From a bacterium (GTDB taxonomy: Bacteria > Vulcanimicrobiota > Vulcanimicrobiia > Vulcanimicrobiales > SCRA01): DNA of 5,715 nt. The stretch spans positions 1 to 5,715 of the forward strand of contig JAGWST010000003.1 in the NCBI GenBank assembly GCA_028869325.1. The letters are read 5' to 3'. Both the position numbers and the translations under genes were made by a program. The first letter of the stretch is position 1, and the number at the start of each line of letters is the position of its first letter. This document shows, piece by piece, positions 1 to 5,715 of the stretch. The notes under the pieces are model-generated. The model saw only the letters and a program-made list of their open reading frames with translations. It had not been told where the DNA came from and made no database searches.

Positions 1-124
1 TGCCTCCGTCGCGCGGGAGATGCGAGCGGCCGAGCCGGCTAGCTCGATCCGGTAGGTAGCCCGCCTCACGGGGCGTAACCGTACCACTTCCACCGTTCAC
101 CGCGGCTAGCAAAGAAGGAGCATC
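1..124 (+). other. upstream region and leader of the stress operon
   Basis: No complete gene is visible here. The frame beginning at base 2 is open from the window edge to a TAG at 53-55 and reads ASVAREMRAAEPASSIR, which could be the last 17 residues of an upstream gene. The frame beginning at base 1 closes with TAG at 40-42 and looks less protein-like. The stretch is too short to choose with confidence. The remainder holds two possible hairpins (31-46 and 51-85) and the ribosome binding site AAGGAG at 115-120, four bases before the ATG at 125. I found no convincing -35/-10 pair of either the housekeeping or the SigB type, so the operon promoter may lie upstream of the window. Confidence 0.4.
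51..85 (+). other. bulged hairpin in the operon leader
   Basis: GGTA at 51-54 can pair with TACC at 82-85, GGTA at 55-58 with TAACC at 76-80 (one A bulged), and GCCC at 59-62 with GGGC at 71-74. This leaves an eight-base loop at 63-70 and single-G bulges at 75 and 81. It lies 40 bases ahead of the first start codon. A smaller stem (CGAGC 31-35 with GCTCG 42-46) precedes it. The structure could be a leader element, the terminator of an upstream gene (though it has no T tract), or chance folding of GC-rich DNA. Confidence 0.3.
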
Positions 125-559
125 ATGGACCCGGCATACCTTCTCGACGGCGGCATCGGACTCGGCGTCCTGCTGATCGGCATCGCGTTCCTGGTGCTCT
201 TCACCCGAGTGGGGCGCACGCTGGACCGCGTGGACGCCACGCTCGACCACGGCCTGGTGCAGATCGAACGGCTCTCCGTGCCCGTCGGTGAGGCGCTCGA
301 TCACGTCGGCGGCATCATGGGCACGGTCGACGTGACGCTGGCCAAGGCCTCGGGCGTGGTTGGTGCGCTGGAGCACATCGCCGGCAACGTTGCCAAGACC
401 GCCGATGCGGCCCAGGGAAGTGTGACGCCGACGCTGTTAAACGCGGCGCGCCTGCTGACGAGCCTCACGGAGGGCCTGCGCCGGATCGTCATGGGAGGCA
501 ATGGCCGCAGCGACGGACATCAAAAGCGCGATTCGAGGGAACATGAGCAGCGAGGGTAA
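125..559 (+). CDS. DUF948/YtxG-like membrane-anchored protein
   Basis: The 144-residue product has one N-terminal membrane segment (about residues 10-26, GIGLGVLLIGIAFLVLF). A long, probably helical tail follows, in which hydrophobic residues recur at helix spacing (VGRTLDRVDATLDHG, then repeated V/A/L-rich turns to about residue 120). The final 20 residues are polar and charged. This layout is that of DUF948 proteins such as Bacillus YtxG, which are general-stress proteins of unknown biochemical role. The tail probably lies in the cytoplasm or along the membrane as a coiled coil. The start is well supported by AAGGAG at 115-120. The 3' end overlaps the next gene, a YtxH-like protein, and the ytxG-ytxH pairing in Bacillus strengthens both calls. 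No catalytic residues are recognisable. The family assignment rests on architecture and context more than on a sequence signature. Confidence 0.75.
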   Translation: MDPAYLLDGGIGLGVLLIGIAFLVLFTRVGRTLDRVDATLDHGLVQIERLSVPVGEALDHVGGIMGTVDVTLAKASGVVGALEHIAGNVAKTADAAQGSVTPTLLNAARLLTSLTEGLRRIVMGGNGRSDGHQKRDSREHEQRG

Positions 560-821
560 AGGGGGCGGCTTTCTCGCGGGGCTACTGCTGGGCGTCCTGG
601 TGGGCGCGGCGTTGGCCATCGTGATCGCCCCAGAGAATAGCGATGAGCTGCGTGCATCGCTTCGCGGGAAGGCCCGCGAGGCTGGAGGATGCGCGCGCGA
701 TACGGCGGCGGACCTGGCCGAGCGCGCGACGGTGCTCGCGGCCGACCTCAAGGCAGGAGTCGACGAGCTCTACCAGCGAGGCCGTACGCTGGTAGAAGAG
801 GCGATGATCGAAGATGGCTAG
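543..821 (+). CDS. YtxH-like membrane-anchored stress protein
   Basis: From the ATG at 543 the product is 92 residues. A short glycine-rich lead (MSSEGKGGG) is followed by a membrane segment with small-residue spacing (about residues 10-29, FLAGLLLGVLVGAALAIVIA). Next comes the P-x-x-S-x-E-L-R stretch (residues 30-37) that follows the membrane span in YtxH/GvpP-type proteins, then an amphipathic Ala/Arg/Glu-rich helix to the end. The function of the family is not established; Bacillus YtxH is a general-stress protein. An earlier in-frame ATG at 501 would add 14 residues. It has GGAGG at 494-498, but only two bases away, whereas 543 has GAGG at 535-538 with four bases and gives the usual YtxH N-terminus, so I prefer 543. 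The gene overlaps the one before by 17 bases and its stop lies next to the following gene, which suggests co-translation. Confidence 0.75.
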   Translation: MSSEGKGGGFLAGLLLGVLVGAALAIVIAPENSDELRASLRGKAREAGGCARDTAADLAERATVLAADLKAGVDELYQRGRTLVEEAMIEDG

Positions 822-835
822 CGGCGCTGCCGGGG

Positions 836-841
836 AAGGAG
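836..841 (+). promoter_or_regulatory. ribosome binding site deciding a TTG start
   Basis: AAGGAG lies five bases before a TTG at 847-849 that is in frame with the STAS gene. The upstream in-frame ATG at 814 has no comparable site. The motif matches the AAGGAG used by the first gene of the operon, and it supports TTG as the true start. Confidence 0.6.
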
Positions 842-846
842 TAGGT

Positions 847-1191
847 TTGGATATCAAAGTGAGCGTCCGTCCCGCCGAGGGCGAGACGAACGTCGTCGAT
901 CTCGTCGGCGAGATCGACGTATATACCTCGCCAATGGTCAAGGATGCGATCACGCAGTTGATCGACGAGGGACACTACCACCTGATCATCAATCTGGAGG
1001 GTGTGCGTTACATCGACTCGACCGGCTTGGGCGTGTTGATCGGCGCGCTCAAGCGCGTGCGCGAGCACGCCGGCAGCGTGAGCCTGATCTGCACCAACCC
1101 GCAGATCAAGAAGATCTTCGACATTACGGGATTGGTCAAGATCTTCGGCATCTACGATAGCGAGCAGTCGGCCGTCAAGGCATCGGCGTGA
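847..1191 (+). CDS. STAS-domain anti-sigma factor antagonist (RsbV/SpoIIAA type)
   Basis: The product is a single STAS domain of 114 residues. It binds the anti-sigma kinase encoded next door and so frees the sigma factor. Its activity is switched off by serine phosphorylation. The conserved GEIDVYTSP strand lies near residues 21-29, and the phosphorylation loop YIDSTGLGVL lies at about 55-64. With the TTG start at 847 the acceptor serine (codon 1018-1020) is residue 58, the same number as in Bacillus SpoIIAA. An alternative ATG at 814 overlaps the ytxH-like stop and would add 11 residues (MASGAAGEGVG). It has no good ribosome binding site and lies outside the domain, so I prefer 847, though automated calls may use 814. 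The stop is one base from the start of the kinase gene, which fits the tight coupling expected of partners made in fixed ratio. Family identity is secure, but which antagonist subgroup is not. Confidence 0.93.
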   Translation: MDIKVSVRPAEGETNVVDLVGEIDVYTSPMVKDAITQLIDEGHYHLIINLEGVRYIDSTGLGVLIGALKRVREHAGSVSLICTNPQIKKIFDITGLVKIFGIYDSEQSAVKASA

Positions 1192-1192
1192 G

Positions 1193-1603
1193 ATGACCGT
1201 GCAACAGGAGAGCGTCAACGTCGTCGAGCTTCGGATCCCGTGCAAACCGGAGTTCGTCAGCGTCGCGCGCTTGGCGGTCGCCGGCATCTCCAATCGGCTC
1301 CATTTCACCGTCGAGGAGATTGAGGACATCAAGCTCGCCGTGGCCGAGGCGTGCACCAACTGCATCCAGCGCTCGCCGGATGCCAAAGAGATCACCATCA
1401 TGTGCGAGATCGCAACGGAGGAGCTGCGCATCATCGTACGCGATCACAGCATCCATTCGCCTGCGGAGCTGGATTCGCCGGAGCTGGGCAGCGGGGGCCT
1501 GGGGGTCTTCCTGATCCGTTCGCTGATGGACGAAGTCGACTACCGCTCAGACGACCGTGATGGTACGGTTTTGCGCATGGTCAAGCGTGCCGGCGGCACG
1601 TAG
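1193..1603 (+). CDS. anti-sigma factor serine kinase (RsbW/SpoIIAB type, GHKL fold)
   Basis: This 136-residue protein is expected to bind and inhibit the downstream sigma factor and to phosphorylate the upstream STAS protein using ATP. The N-box is clear: KLAVAEACTNCI at about residues 47-58, with E52 and N56 in the positions that serve catalysis and magnesium binding in this family. The G2 region GSGGLGVFLIRSLMDEV (about 99-115) is typical of RsbW-like proteins. The G1 box is unusual: V-R-D84 is followed by H-S-I-H-S rather than the common D-x-G-x-G, so no glycine follows the adenine-contacting aspartate. ATP binding may therefore be altered, although this class tolerates variation there. 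The ATG lies one base after the antagonist stop with only a distant AAGG (1177-1180), so translation is probably coupled. Identity is firm, but kinase activity is inferred. Confidence 0.92.
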   Translation: MTVQQESVNVVELRIPCKPEFVSVARLAVAGISNRLHFTVEEIEDIKLAVAEACTNCIQRSPDAKEITIMCEIATEELRIIVRDHSIHSPAELDSPELGSGGLGVFLIRSLMDEVDYRSDDRDGTVLRMVKRAGGT

Positions 1604-1615
1604 GCGGAGCTTGGC

Positions 1616-2437
1616 GTGAGTCGAACGAGTGCCGTCTCAGACGAACAGCGCTGGGATCGGGAGAAGGCGCGCGCCGCCTTCGCGCGCTTCAACGAGCTGC
1701 GCGGCCGCATCGCGAAGGGAGCCACGGAGGCGGAGCATGCGGAGTACGAGCGCCTGCGCTCCGATCTGGTGGTCATGCACCTCAACCTGGTGCGCTACCT
1801 GGCCGTCAAGTTCGCCAACCGAGGCGAGGCACTCGATGATCTGATCCAGGTCGGCACCGTGGGCTTGATCAAGGCGATCGATCGCTTCGACTTGGAGCGT
1901 AAGGTCGAGTTCACGACCTACGCCACGCCCACGATCGTGGGCGAGATCAAGCGCTACTTCCGCGACAAAGGCTGGGCGGTGAAGGTTCCGCGGCGGCTGC
2001 AGGAGCTGAACCTGGCCGTCAACCGCGCCGTCGAGACGCTGACCAGCAAGCTCAACCGCAGCCCGATGATCGCCGATCTGGCAGAGCACCTGAGCGTCTC
2101 GGAGGAGCAGATCCTCGAGGCGCAGGAGCTGGGGCAAGCGTACAACGTCCTCTCGCTGGACACCGAGCTGGGCGGCGAGAACGAGAAGAAGTCGGCGACG
2201 CTGCTGGACTACCTGGGTGCCGAAGACCTGGGCCTAGAGCAGACGGAGGACCGCGCCAACCTGGAGCGCGCCTTCCGGGTGCTCAGCGGTCGCGAGCGGC
2301 TGATCCTCTACCTGCGCTTCTACCAGAACGTGAGCCAGACGGAGATCGCGCGCCGCCTCAACGTTTCGCAGATGCACATCTCGCGCTTGCAGCAGAAGGC
2401 GCTGGAGAAGCTCAAAGGCGTCCTGAACGACGACTAG
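1616..2437 (+). CDS. SigB/SigF-family RNA polymerase sigma factor
   Basis: The 273-residue product is a group 3 sigma factor that directs RNA polymerase to an alternative promoter set, probably a general-stress regulon. A charged N-terminal extension (residues 1-46) precedes region 2 (about 47-117): LVRYLAVKFANRG, then DDLIQVGTVGLIKAIDRFD, then FTTYATPTIVGEIKRYFRD, which bind core polymerase and melt the -10 element. Region 3 runs from about 122 (VKVPRRLQEL) to 200. Region 4 (about 223-268) carries LSGRERLILYLRFY and the helix-turn-helix QTEIARRLNVSQMHISRLQQKAL, which reads the -35 element. Full length for the SigB/SigF group and no missing region. The GTG start has GGAG at 1606-1609, six bases away. 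It sits 12 bases after the kinase gene, and the rsbV-rsbW-sigma order means it is probably held inactive by that kinase until the STAS protein is dephosphorylated. These sigma factors often drive their own operon; no matching promoter was found in the window. Confidence 0.95.
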   Translation: MSRTSAVSDEQRWDREKARAAFARFNELRGRIAKGATEAEHAEYERLRSDLVVMHLNLVRYLAVKFANRGEALDDLIQVGTVGLIKAIDRFDLERKVEFTTYATPTIVGEIKRYFRDKGWAVKVPRRLQELNLAVNRAVETLTSKLNRSPMIADLAEHLSVSEEQILEAQELGQAYNVLSLDTELGGENEKKSATLLDYLGAEDLGLEQTEDRANLERAFRVLSGRERLILYLRFYQNVSQTEIARRLNVSQMHISRLQQKALEKLKGVLNDD

Positions 2438-2546
2438 CGGCCGCTAGCGCGGCCCGGTCGTTGCCGGAAGGAGCGGGCACTCAACCTGGCAAACGCTCCC
2501 ACGCCCGATCTCGTATTTATGGATGGGTTCCCGCCAGGTATAAAGG
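2438..2546 (+). other. intergenic region with possible transcription terminator
   Basis: A stem GGCCGC (2439-2444) and GCGGCC (2449-2454) around the four-base loop TAGC follows directly after the sigma factor stop. There is no T tract, so if it ends transcription it is not a classical intrinsic terminator. The 14-base perfect palindrome CTAGCGGCCGCTAG (2434-2447) overlaps it and includes the stop codon. Further pairings are possible: GGAGCG 2470-2475 with CGCTCC 2494-2499, and ACCTGGC 2484-2490 with GCCAGGT 2533-2539. An isolated AAGGAG at 2468-2473 has no start codon at a suitable distance. TATAAA at 2539-2544 resembles a -10 box but lacks a good -35. Confidence 0.3.
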
Positions 2547-2711
2547 GTGCGAAGCCAAGGTTATCACACGCTTGGGCGAGTCGTTCTGACGGCGCTCTGC
2601 GGTTGCTCTATCATCGTAAGCGGACTCTTGCCGGCTGCAGGGTCGGGTGCCGCGTTGCCCCCGCAGCGGCACGATGCGCGGCGGGTATCGCTGATTGCGC
2701 GCAATGAGCCC
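2547..2711 (+). pseudogene. out-of-frame signal-peptide segment of the RHS gene
   Basis: Read from the GTG at 2547, the segment begins VRSQGYHTLGRVVLTALCGC and continues with SIIVSGLLPAAGSGAALPP. That is a short basic lead, a hydrophobic core and small residues before a polar region, the layout of a secretion signal. The frame stays open to 2903, but from about 2712 it turns into R/P/H/W-rich sequence typical of a wrong frame. The RHS frame meanwhile opens at 2708, just after a TGA at 2705-2707, and at once reads as an Ala/Pro-rich linker. One extra C in the CCC run at 2709-2711 would join the two as ...RNEP-LAPATAP.... The start is weak: AAAGG touches the GTG with no spacing, and no better start exists after the TAA at 2541-2543. 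Either a base is missing from the sequence or the gene is truly frameshifted. Confidence 0.5.
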
Positions 2712-2815
2712 TTGCGCCAGCGACCGCGCCAACCCCATCCATCACCCACGTTTACGCGCGCCCCGCGGCATTGGCTGCCGCACCGTTGTCAGTGGATGCC
2801 GCTGCGCCGCATCCC

Positions 2816-5715
2816 ATGGGAATCAACCCCTGGTGGACGTACGAGGAGGATACGATCCCCGGCGTTGGGCGCACCATGGTCAACGTCGCAAACGGGAACC
2901 TGATCGTTCAAGCGGACGACATGAGCGTCGCCAACAAGGGCATCGCGCTGGCGTTCCGCCGCACCTACAACTCGATGAGCCAGCACGATACCGCCGGATC
3001 CGACGGCAGCACGCCATCGAACTATGGGAACGGCTGGACGAACACGTTTGATGCGCACCTGGCCACCAACAGCCTTGGCGGGATCACCGTGTTCGATATC
3101 GATGGTGCGCGTTACGATTACGGGCCCAACGGCAAGGGGGGATACACGCCTCCGGCTGGGGTGCGCGCCGTCCTCACGTTCGATGGCGGCAATGGCTACT
3201 ATTGGACAAAGAAGAGCGGTACGGTCTACTACTTCTACGGGCCGACGCAGCCAAGCCAGAGCGGGGGGCTTTCCGGTCGACTCTATCGTCTCTACGGCCG
3301 AAATAGCAACGATTACCTTGCGTTCTCCTATGCGTTTGACGGCGGCAACGAGTCGAGTGCGAGCTATCTCAGTCAGGTCGTCGTCACGACCGAGGACGGA
3401 CGATCGGCAACCCTGCAATTCGCCGATTTCTCGGGACACCGGCTGCTGGCCTCACTCACCTGGCCCAACGCCACGGTCGTGAGCTACAAGTACGATGGCA
3501 ATGCTAACCTGACCGAGGTCGACGAGCCGGGGAACAATGCCGCCTCGAGTCTCCCGCAAGAGTATGGCTGGACGGGGAACCACCAGCTGCTGTGGGCTTC
3601 GAGCCCGCGATGGGTGCTCTCCGGCGGCGGCGGCGCCGACGGCGCGTACGTTCAGACGAACTATCTGGCGAATGGCGAGCTCTCCGCCTTGGCCTACACG
3701 GGCGTCGTCAATCCGACCATCAACGATGGCACAAATTCCGGGGCGTTGCAGCCGAGCATGCCGTCCGGCGCTCAGACGTTCCGCACCGTCAGCTACACGT
3801 ACGGCACGGGGGCGACGACGTTTGCGGACTCCGATGGCCACCAGACGACCTACGCTTGGGACGCCATCGGCCGGGTGACCCAGATTCAGGACTGGACCGG
3901 CTCGATCACGCTTACGCGCACGCAAACGTGGAACGTCCACAACGAATTGGCAGCGACGACGGACGACCGAGGCAACCAGACGGACTACGCCTACGATGCG
4001 AATGGAAACGTCATCGCCGTCGGCCAGCCCAGCGTGACGACGAGTCTGGGAACCTTCCGCCCGACCAGCTACTACGGGTACGATGGGAACAGCAATCTGA
4101 TCGCCTACTGCGATCCGATTTGGGTCCACAATCACGGCGACGATTGGAACCTCAAGGGTCCCCCAGCGGAGTCAGACTTGCTCTGCCCACAGCAATCGGG
4201 CGGCGGCGCGTTGCGGGAATATTGGACCAGCCCATCCGGGGGCTACGAACCGAAGGGTGAGCTCACGGAGATCGTCACACCGCGTGGATATAAACGGTTC
4301 TTTGCGTACAACGCGACCGCCCAGGGTGGCGCGGACTACGGGCTGCCTACCGACGTGACCGGAGATAGCTTCACCGAGAGCGATGGAACCGTCATCACGC
4401 CTCACCAAAGCTTCGTCTATGATGGCCATGGTAATCTCGTCTGCTATTCCAAGGGCGTCGGCTTCTGGATACTCCAGTATGATACGCTCGGACGGCTGAC
4501 CGCATCCGCGGACCCCGACGACGCGTCTGTCTCGAACGCCTCCTGCGCGAAGACACCCGGCCTCCCTGGCTCGCATATCGTCACGGCGAGGACCTACTAT
4601 CCAAACGGCGAGGTGGCATCGACGCAATCGCCGAGCGAGTACGCAGAAGGCGTCAGCACGACGTATGCCTATGACCGTGACGGCGATCAGATCGCGATCA
4701 CAACGCACGATGGCAGCACGCCCTCGGCCCCGAAGTCTGGAACGACCACCAAGTGGTACGACGGGTTGGATCGTTTGATCGAGGTTCAAGAACCGCATGA
4801 TTCGGCCGACGCCTATAGCTATTCTTGGCTGACACGATATCTCTACGATCTCACAGAGGGGCGACAGTCGCTGAGCCTTGCCAATGGGCCGGCATTCGCG
4901 GCGCACGGCAATCTGTTCAAGACTCAGGAGTTTCTCGGTGCCTACAGTGTATCGGGTTCCACGGCAATACCCCTGGGGACAGGGTCTCCGGTCTGGACCG
5001 ACATGCGCGGAACCGCCTACGACGCTCTGGACCGACCAGTCGCGGAATATCGCTATATACCCTCCGATACCGCAGTGCACGTCGCCAGCAATGCCTATGA
5101 CGCGAACGGCAATCAAGGGTTACTCGAACAGAGCTGCAATGCTGCCGGACCGTGCACGAACTACGTGTATGATGCGTTGGCCCGCGTGGCGAGTCTGAGC
5201 TTCTCAGGTGACGGAGGCGTGACGCCCAGCCGGAGCTACACGTACGATCCAGATGGGAGAACTGTCTCAGTACGCTCGTCGGTCTATGGGTCACAAAATT
5301 CCGTATTCGACGCAGACGGCCGATTGATCGCGTCTTACGAAGCTTCCGACGGAGGCGTAACCTCGCCGGCGAGCATCACGTATGGCGTCTATCCCAACGG
5401 ATGGCGTTCGAAGCTTTCCGTGACATCCAGCGGCCTTACGCAAGCGAACCTGATCAGCTATGTCTACCGAGCCGACGGCCTCAAGACGAAGGAAGTGGTC
5501 GACTACGGGTCGTCCCAAAGCTTCGGGTGGTCATTCACTGCGGCTGGCCGTCACGTGCAGCGAACGGACCCCTATACCGGAACGTCAATATCCGGTCTTC
5601 AACAGGCCGGATATGCCGCAGCGTCATTTGTTCCGATGACGTGGCAGTACGACCCGGACGGGCGACTTTCGTACCTGACGCTGCCGAGCCACGCGGAGTA
5701 TCAGGCTATCCAGCA
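2816..5715 (+). CDS. RHS/YD-repeat secreted protein, 3' end outside the window
   Basis: The frame is open from 2708 to the window end. The first ATG is at 2816, giving 966 complete codons with no stop. The N-terminal part (residues 1 to about 80) resembles DUF6531: VNVANGNLIVQADD, LAFRRTYNSMS and NYGNGWTNTFD. From about residue 224 there are many degenerate YD repeats, for example YKYDGNANLTEV, YAYDANGNVIAV, FVYDGHGNLVCY, YDTLGRLTASAD, YAYDRDGDQIAI, YDALDRPVAEY, YDPDGRTVSV and YDPDGRLSYL. In known RHS and Tc-toxin proteins such repeats spiral into a hollow shell around a C-terminal effector. The shell core motif and any toxin tip are not reached here. No ribosome binding site precedes 2816 or the upstream in-frame TTG/GTG codons (2771, 2786, 2792), so the true N-terminus is probably the displaced signal peptide at 2547. 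Codon choice looks looser (more A/T-ending codons) than in the operon, as often seen in RHS genes. The exact role is unknown: toxin delivery, adhesion or wall-associated display. Confidence 0.9.
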   Translation, partial: MGINPWWTYEEDTIPGVGRTMVNVANGNLIVQADDMSVANKGIALAFRRTYNSMSQHDTAGSDGSTPSNYGNGWTNTFDAHLATNSLGGITVFDIDGARYDYGPNGKGGYTPPAGVRAVLTFDGGNGYYWTKKSGTVYYFYGPTQPSQSGGLSGRLYRLYGRNSNDYLAFSYAFDGGNESSASYLSQVVVTTEDGRSATLQFADFSGHRLLASLTWPNATVVSYKYDGNANLTEVDEPGNNAASSLPQEYGWTGNHQLLWASSPRWVLSGGGGADGAYVQTNYLANGELSALAYTGVVNPTINDGTNSGALQPSMPSGAQTFRTVSYTYGTGATTFADSDGHQTTYAWDAIGRVTQIQDWTGSITLTRTQTWNVHNELAATTDDRGNQTDYAYDANGNVIAVGQPSVTTSLGTFRPTSYYGYDGNSNLIAYCDPIWVHNHGDDWNLKGPPAESDLLCPQQSGGGALREYWTSPSGGYEPKGELTEIVTPRGYKRFFAYNATAQGGADYGLPTDVTGDSFTESDGTVITPHQSFVYDGHGNLVCYSKGVGFWILQYDTLGRLTASADPDDASVSNASCAKTPGLPGSHIVTARTYYPNGEVASTQSPSEYAEGVSTTYAYDRDGDQIAITTHDGSTPSAPKSGTTTKWYDGLDRLIEVQEPHDSADAYSYSWLTRYLYDLTEGRQSLSLANGPAFAAHGNLFKTQEFLGAYSVSGSTAIPLGTGSPVWTDMRGTAYDALDRPVAEYRYIPSDTAVHVASNAYDANGNQGLLEQSCNAAGPCTNYVYDALARVASLSFSGDGGVTPSRSYTYDPDGRTVSVRSSVYGSQNSVFDADGRLIASYEASDGGVTSPASITYGVYPNGWRSKLSVTSSGLTQANLISYVYRADGLKTKEVVDYGSSQSFGWSFTAAGRHVQRTDPYTGTSISGLQQAGYAAASFVPMTWQYDPDGRLSYLTLPSHAEYQAIQ

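Noticed and set aside
748..1434. 228-residue open frame on the minus strand
   Set aside because: It is opposite the well-supported STAS and kinase genes, and its protein is low-complexity in character with no motif.
38..2448. GCTAGC hexamer recurring at 38, 105, 817 and 2443, mostly at gene borders
   Set aside because: Four copies of a six-base word, not at equivalent positions and with no shared flanks, are too little to call a repeat family.
2516..2546. Possible promoter with TATAAA at 2539-2544
   Set aside because: The -35 position is poor, and transcription would start downstream of the only available GTG at 2547.
2519..2707. 62-codon open frame starting ATG at 2519
   Set aside because: It has no ribosome binding site, is Arg/Ala/Cys-rich without domain features, and its overlap with the hydrophobic signal-like frame favours the latter. 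It does share the RHS frame but ends at the TGA at 2705.
3452..4135. 227-residue open frame on the minus strand
   Set aside because: It has the same shadow character: rich in R, V, G and A, with no recognisable domain, and fully covered by the RHS coding region.
4172..5116. 314-residue open frame on the minus strand
   Set aside because: It lies wholly inside the RHS frame, has no family signature, and its composition is that of the complement of YD-repeat codons. The opposite frame shows clear DUF6531/YD motifs.
5588..5614. 8-base perfect inverted repeat ATATCCGG...CCGGATAT with an 11-base spacer
   Set aside because: It lies inside the RHS coding region. A repeat of this size with a short spacer is expected about once by chance in a window this long.

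Overview
The window reads as high-GC bacterial chromosome with two parts on the + strand: a compact stress-regulation operon (about 125-2437) and the first 2.9 kb of a large secreted RHS/YD-repeat protein gene that runs off the right end (2816-5715, with a displaced N-terminal segment at 2547-2711). I see no tRNA, rRNA, CRISPR array, transposase or attachment site.

Operon. Five genes follow one another with overlaps or very short gaps. They are a DUF948/YtxG-like membrane-anchored protein, a YtxH-like membrane-anchored protein, a STAS anti-sigma-factor antagonist (RsbV/SpoIIAA type), a GHKL-fold anti-sigma kinase (RsbW/SpoIIAB type) and a SigB/SigF-family sigma factor. The last three form a complete partner-switching module in the order rsbV-rsbW-sigma known from Bacillus. 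In that scheme the kinase holds the sigma factor inactive and phosphorylates the antagonist on a serine; dephosphorylated antagonist captures the kinase and frees the sigma factor. No PP2C phosphatase (RsbU/SpoIIE type), which would supply the input signal, lies in the window. In Bacillus, ytxG and ytxH are themselves general-stress genes, so their position here ahead of the regulators suggests that an envelope-stress output and its regulator are made together.

RHS region. After a roughly 110-base gap with several small inverted repeats, a signal-peptide-like segment is read in one frame (GTG at 2547). The mature RHS protein is read in another frame, open from 2708 to the end of the window. 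A single missing base near 2709-2711 would join them into one secreted protein, so this is either a sequence error or a real frame disruption. The RHS part begins with a DUF6531-like domain and continues with many degenerate YD repeats. The C-terminal core and any variable tip lie beyond the window.

Organism. The GC-rich codon use and a SigB-type module rule out little. The pairing with a large secreted RHS protein would fit an uncultured high-GC lineage such as Eremiobacterota or a relative. That is an impression from resemblance only, and phylum cannot be fixed from this sequence.
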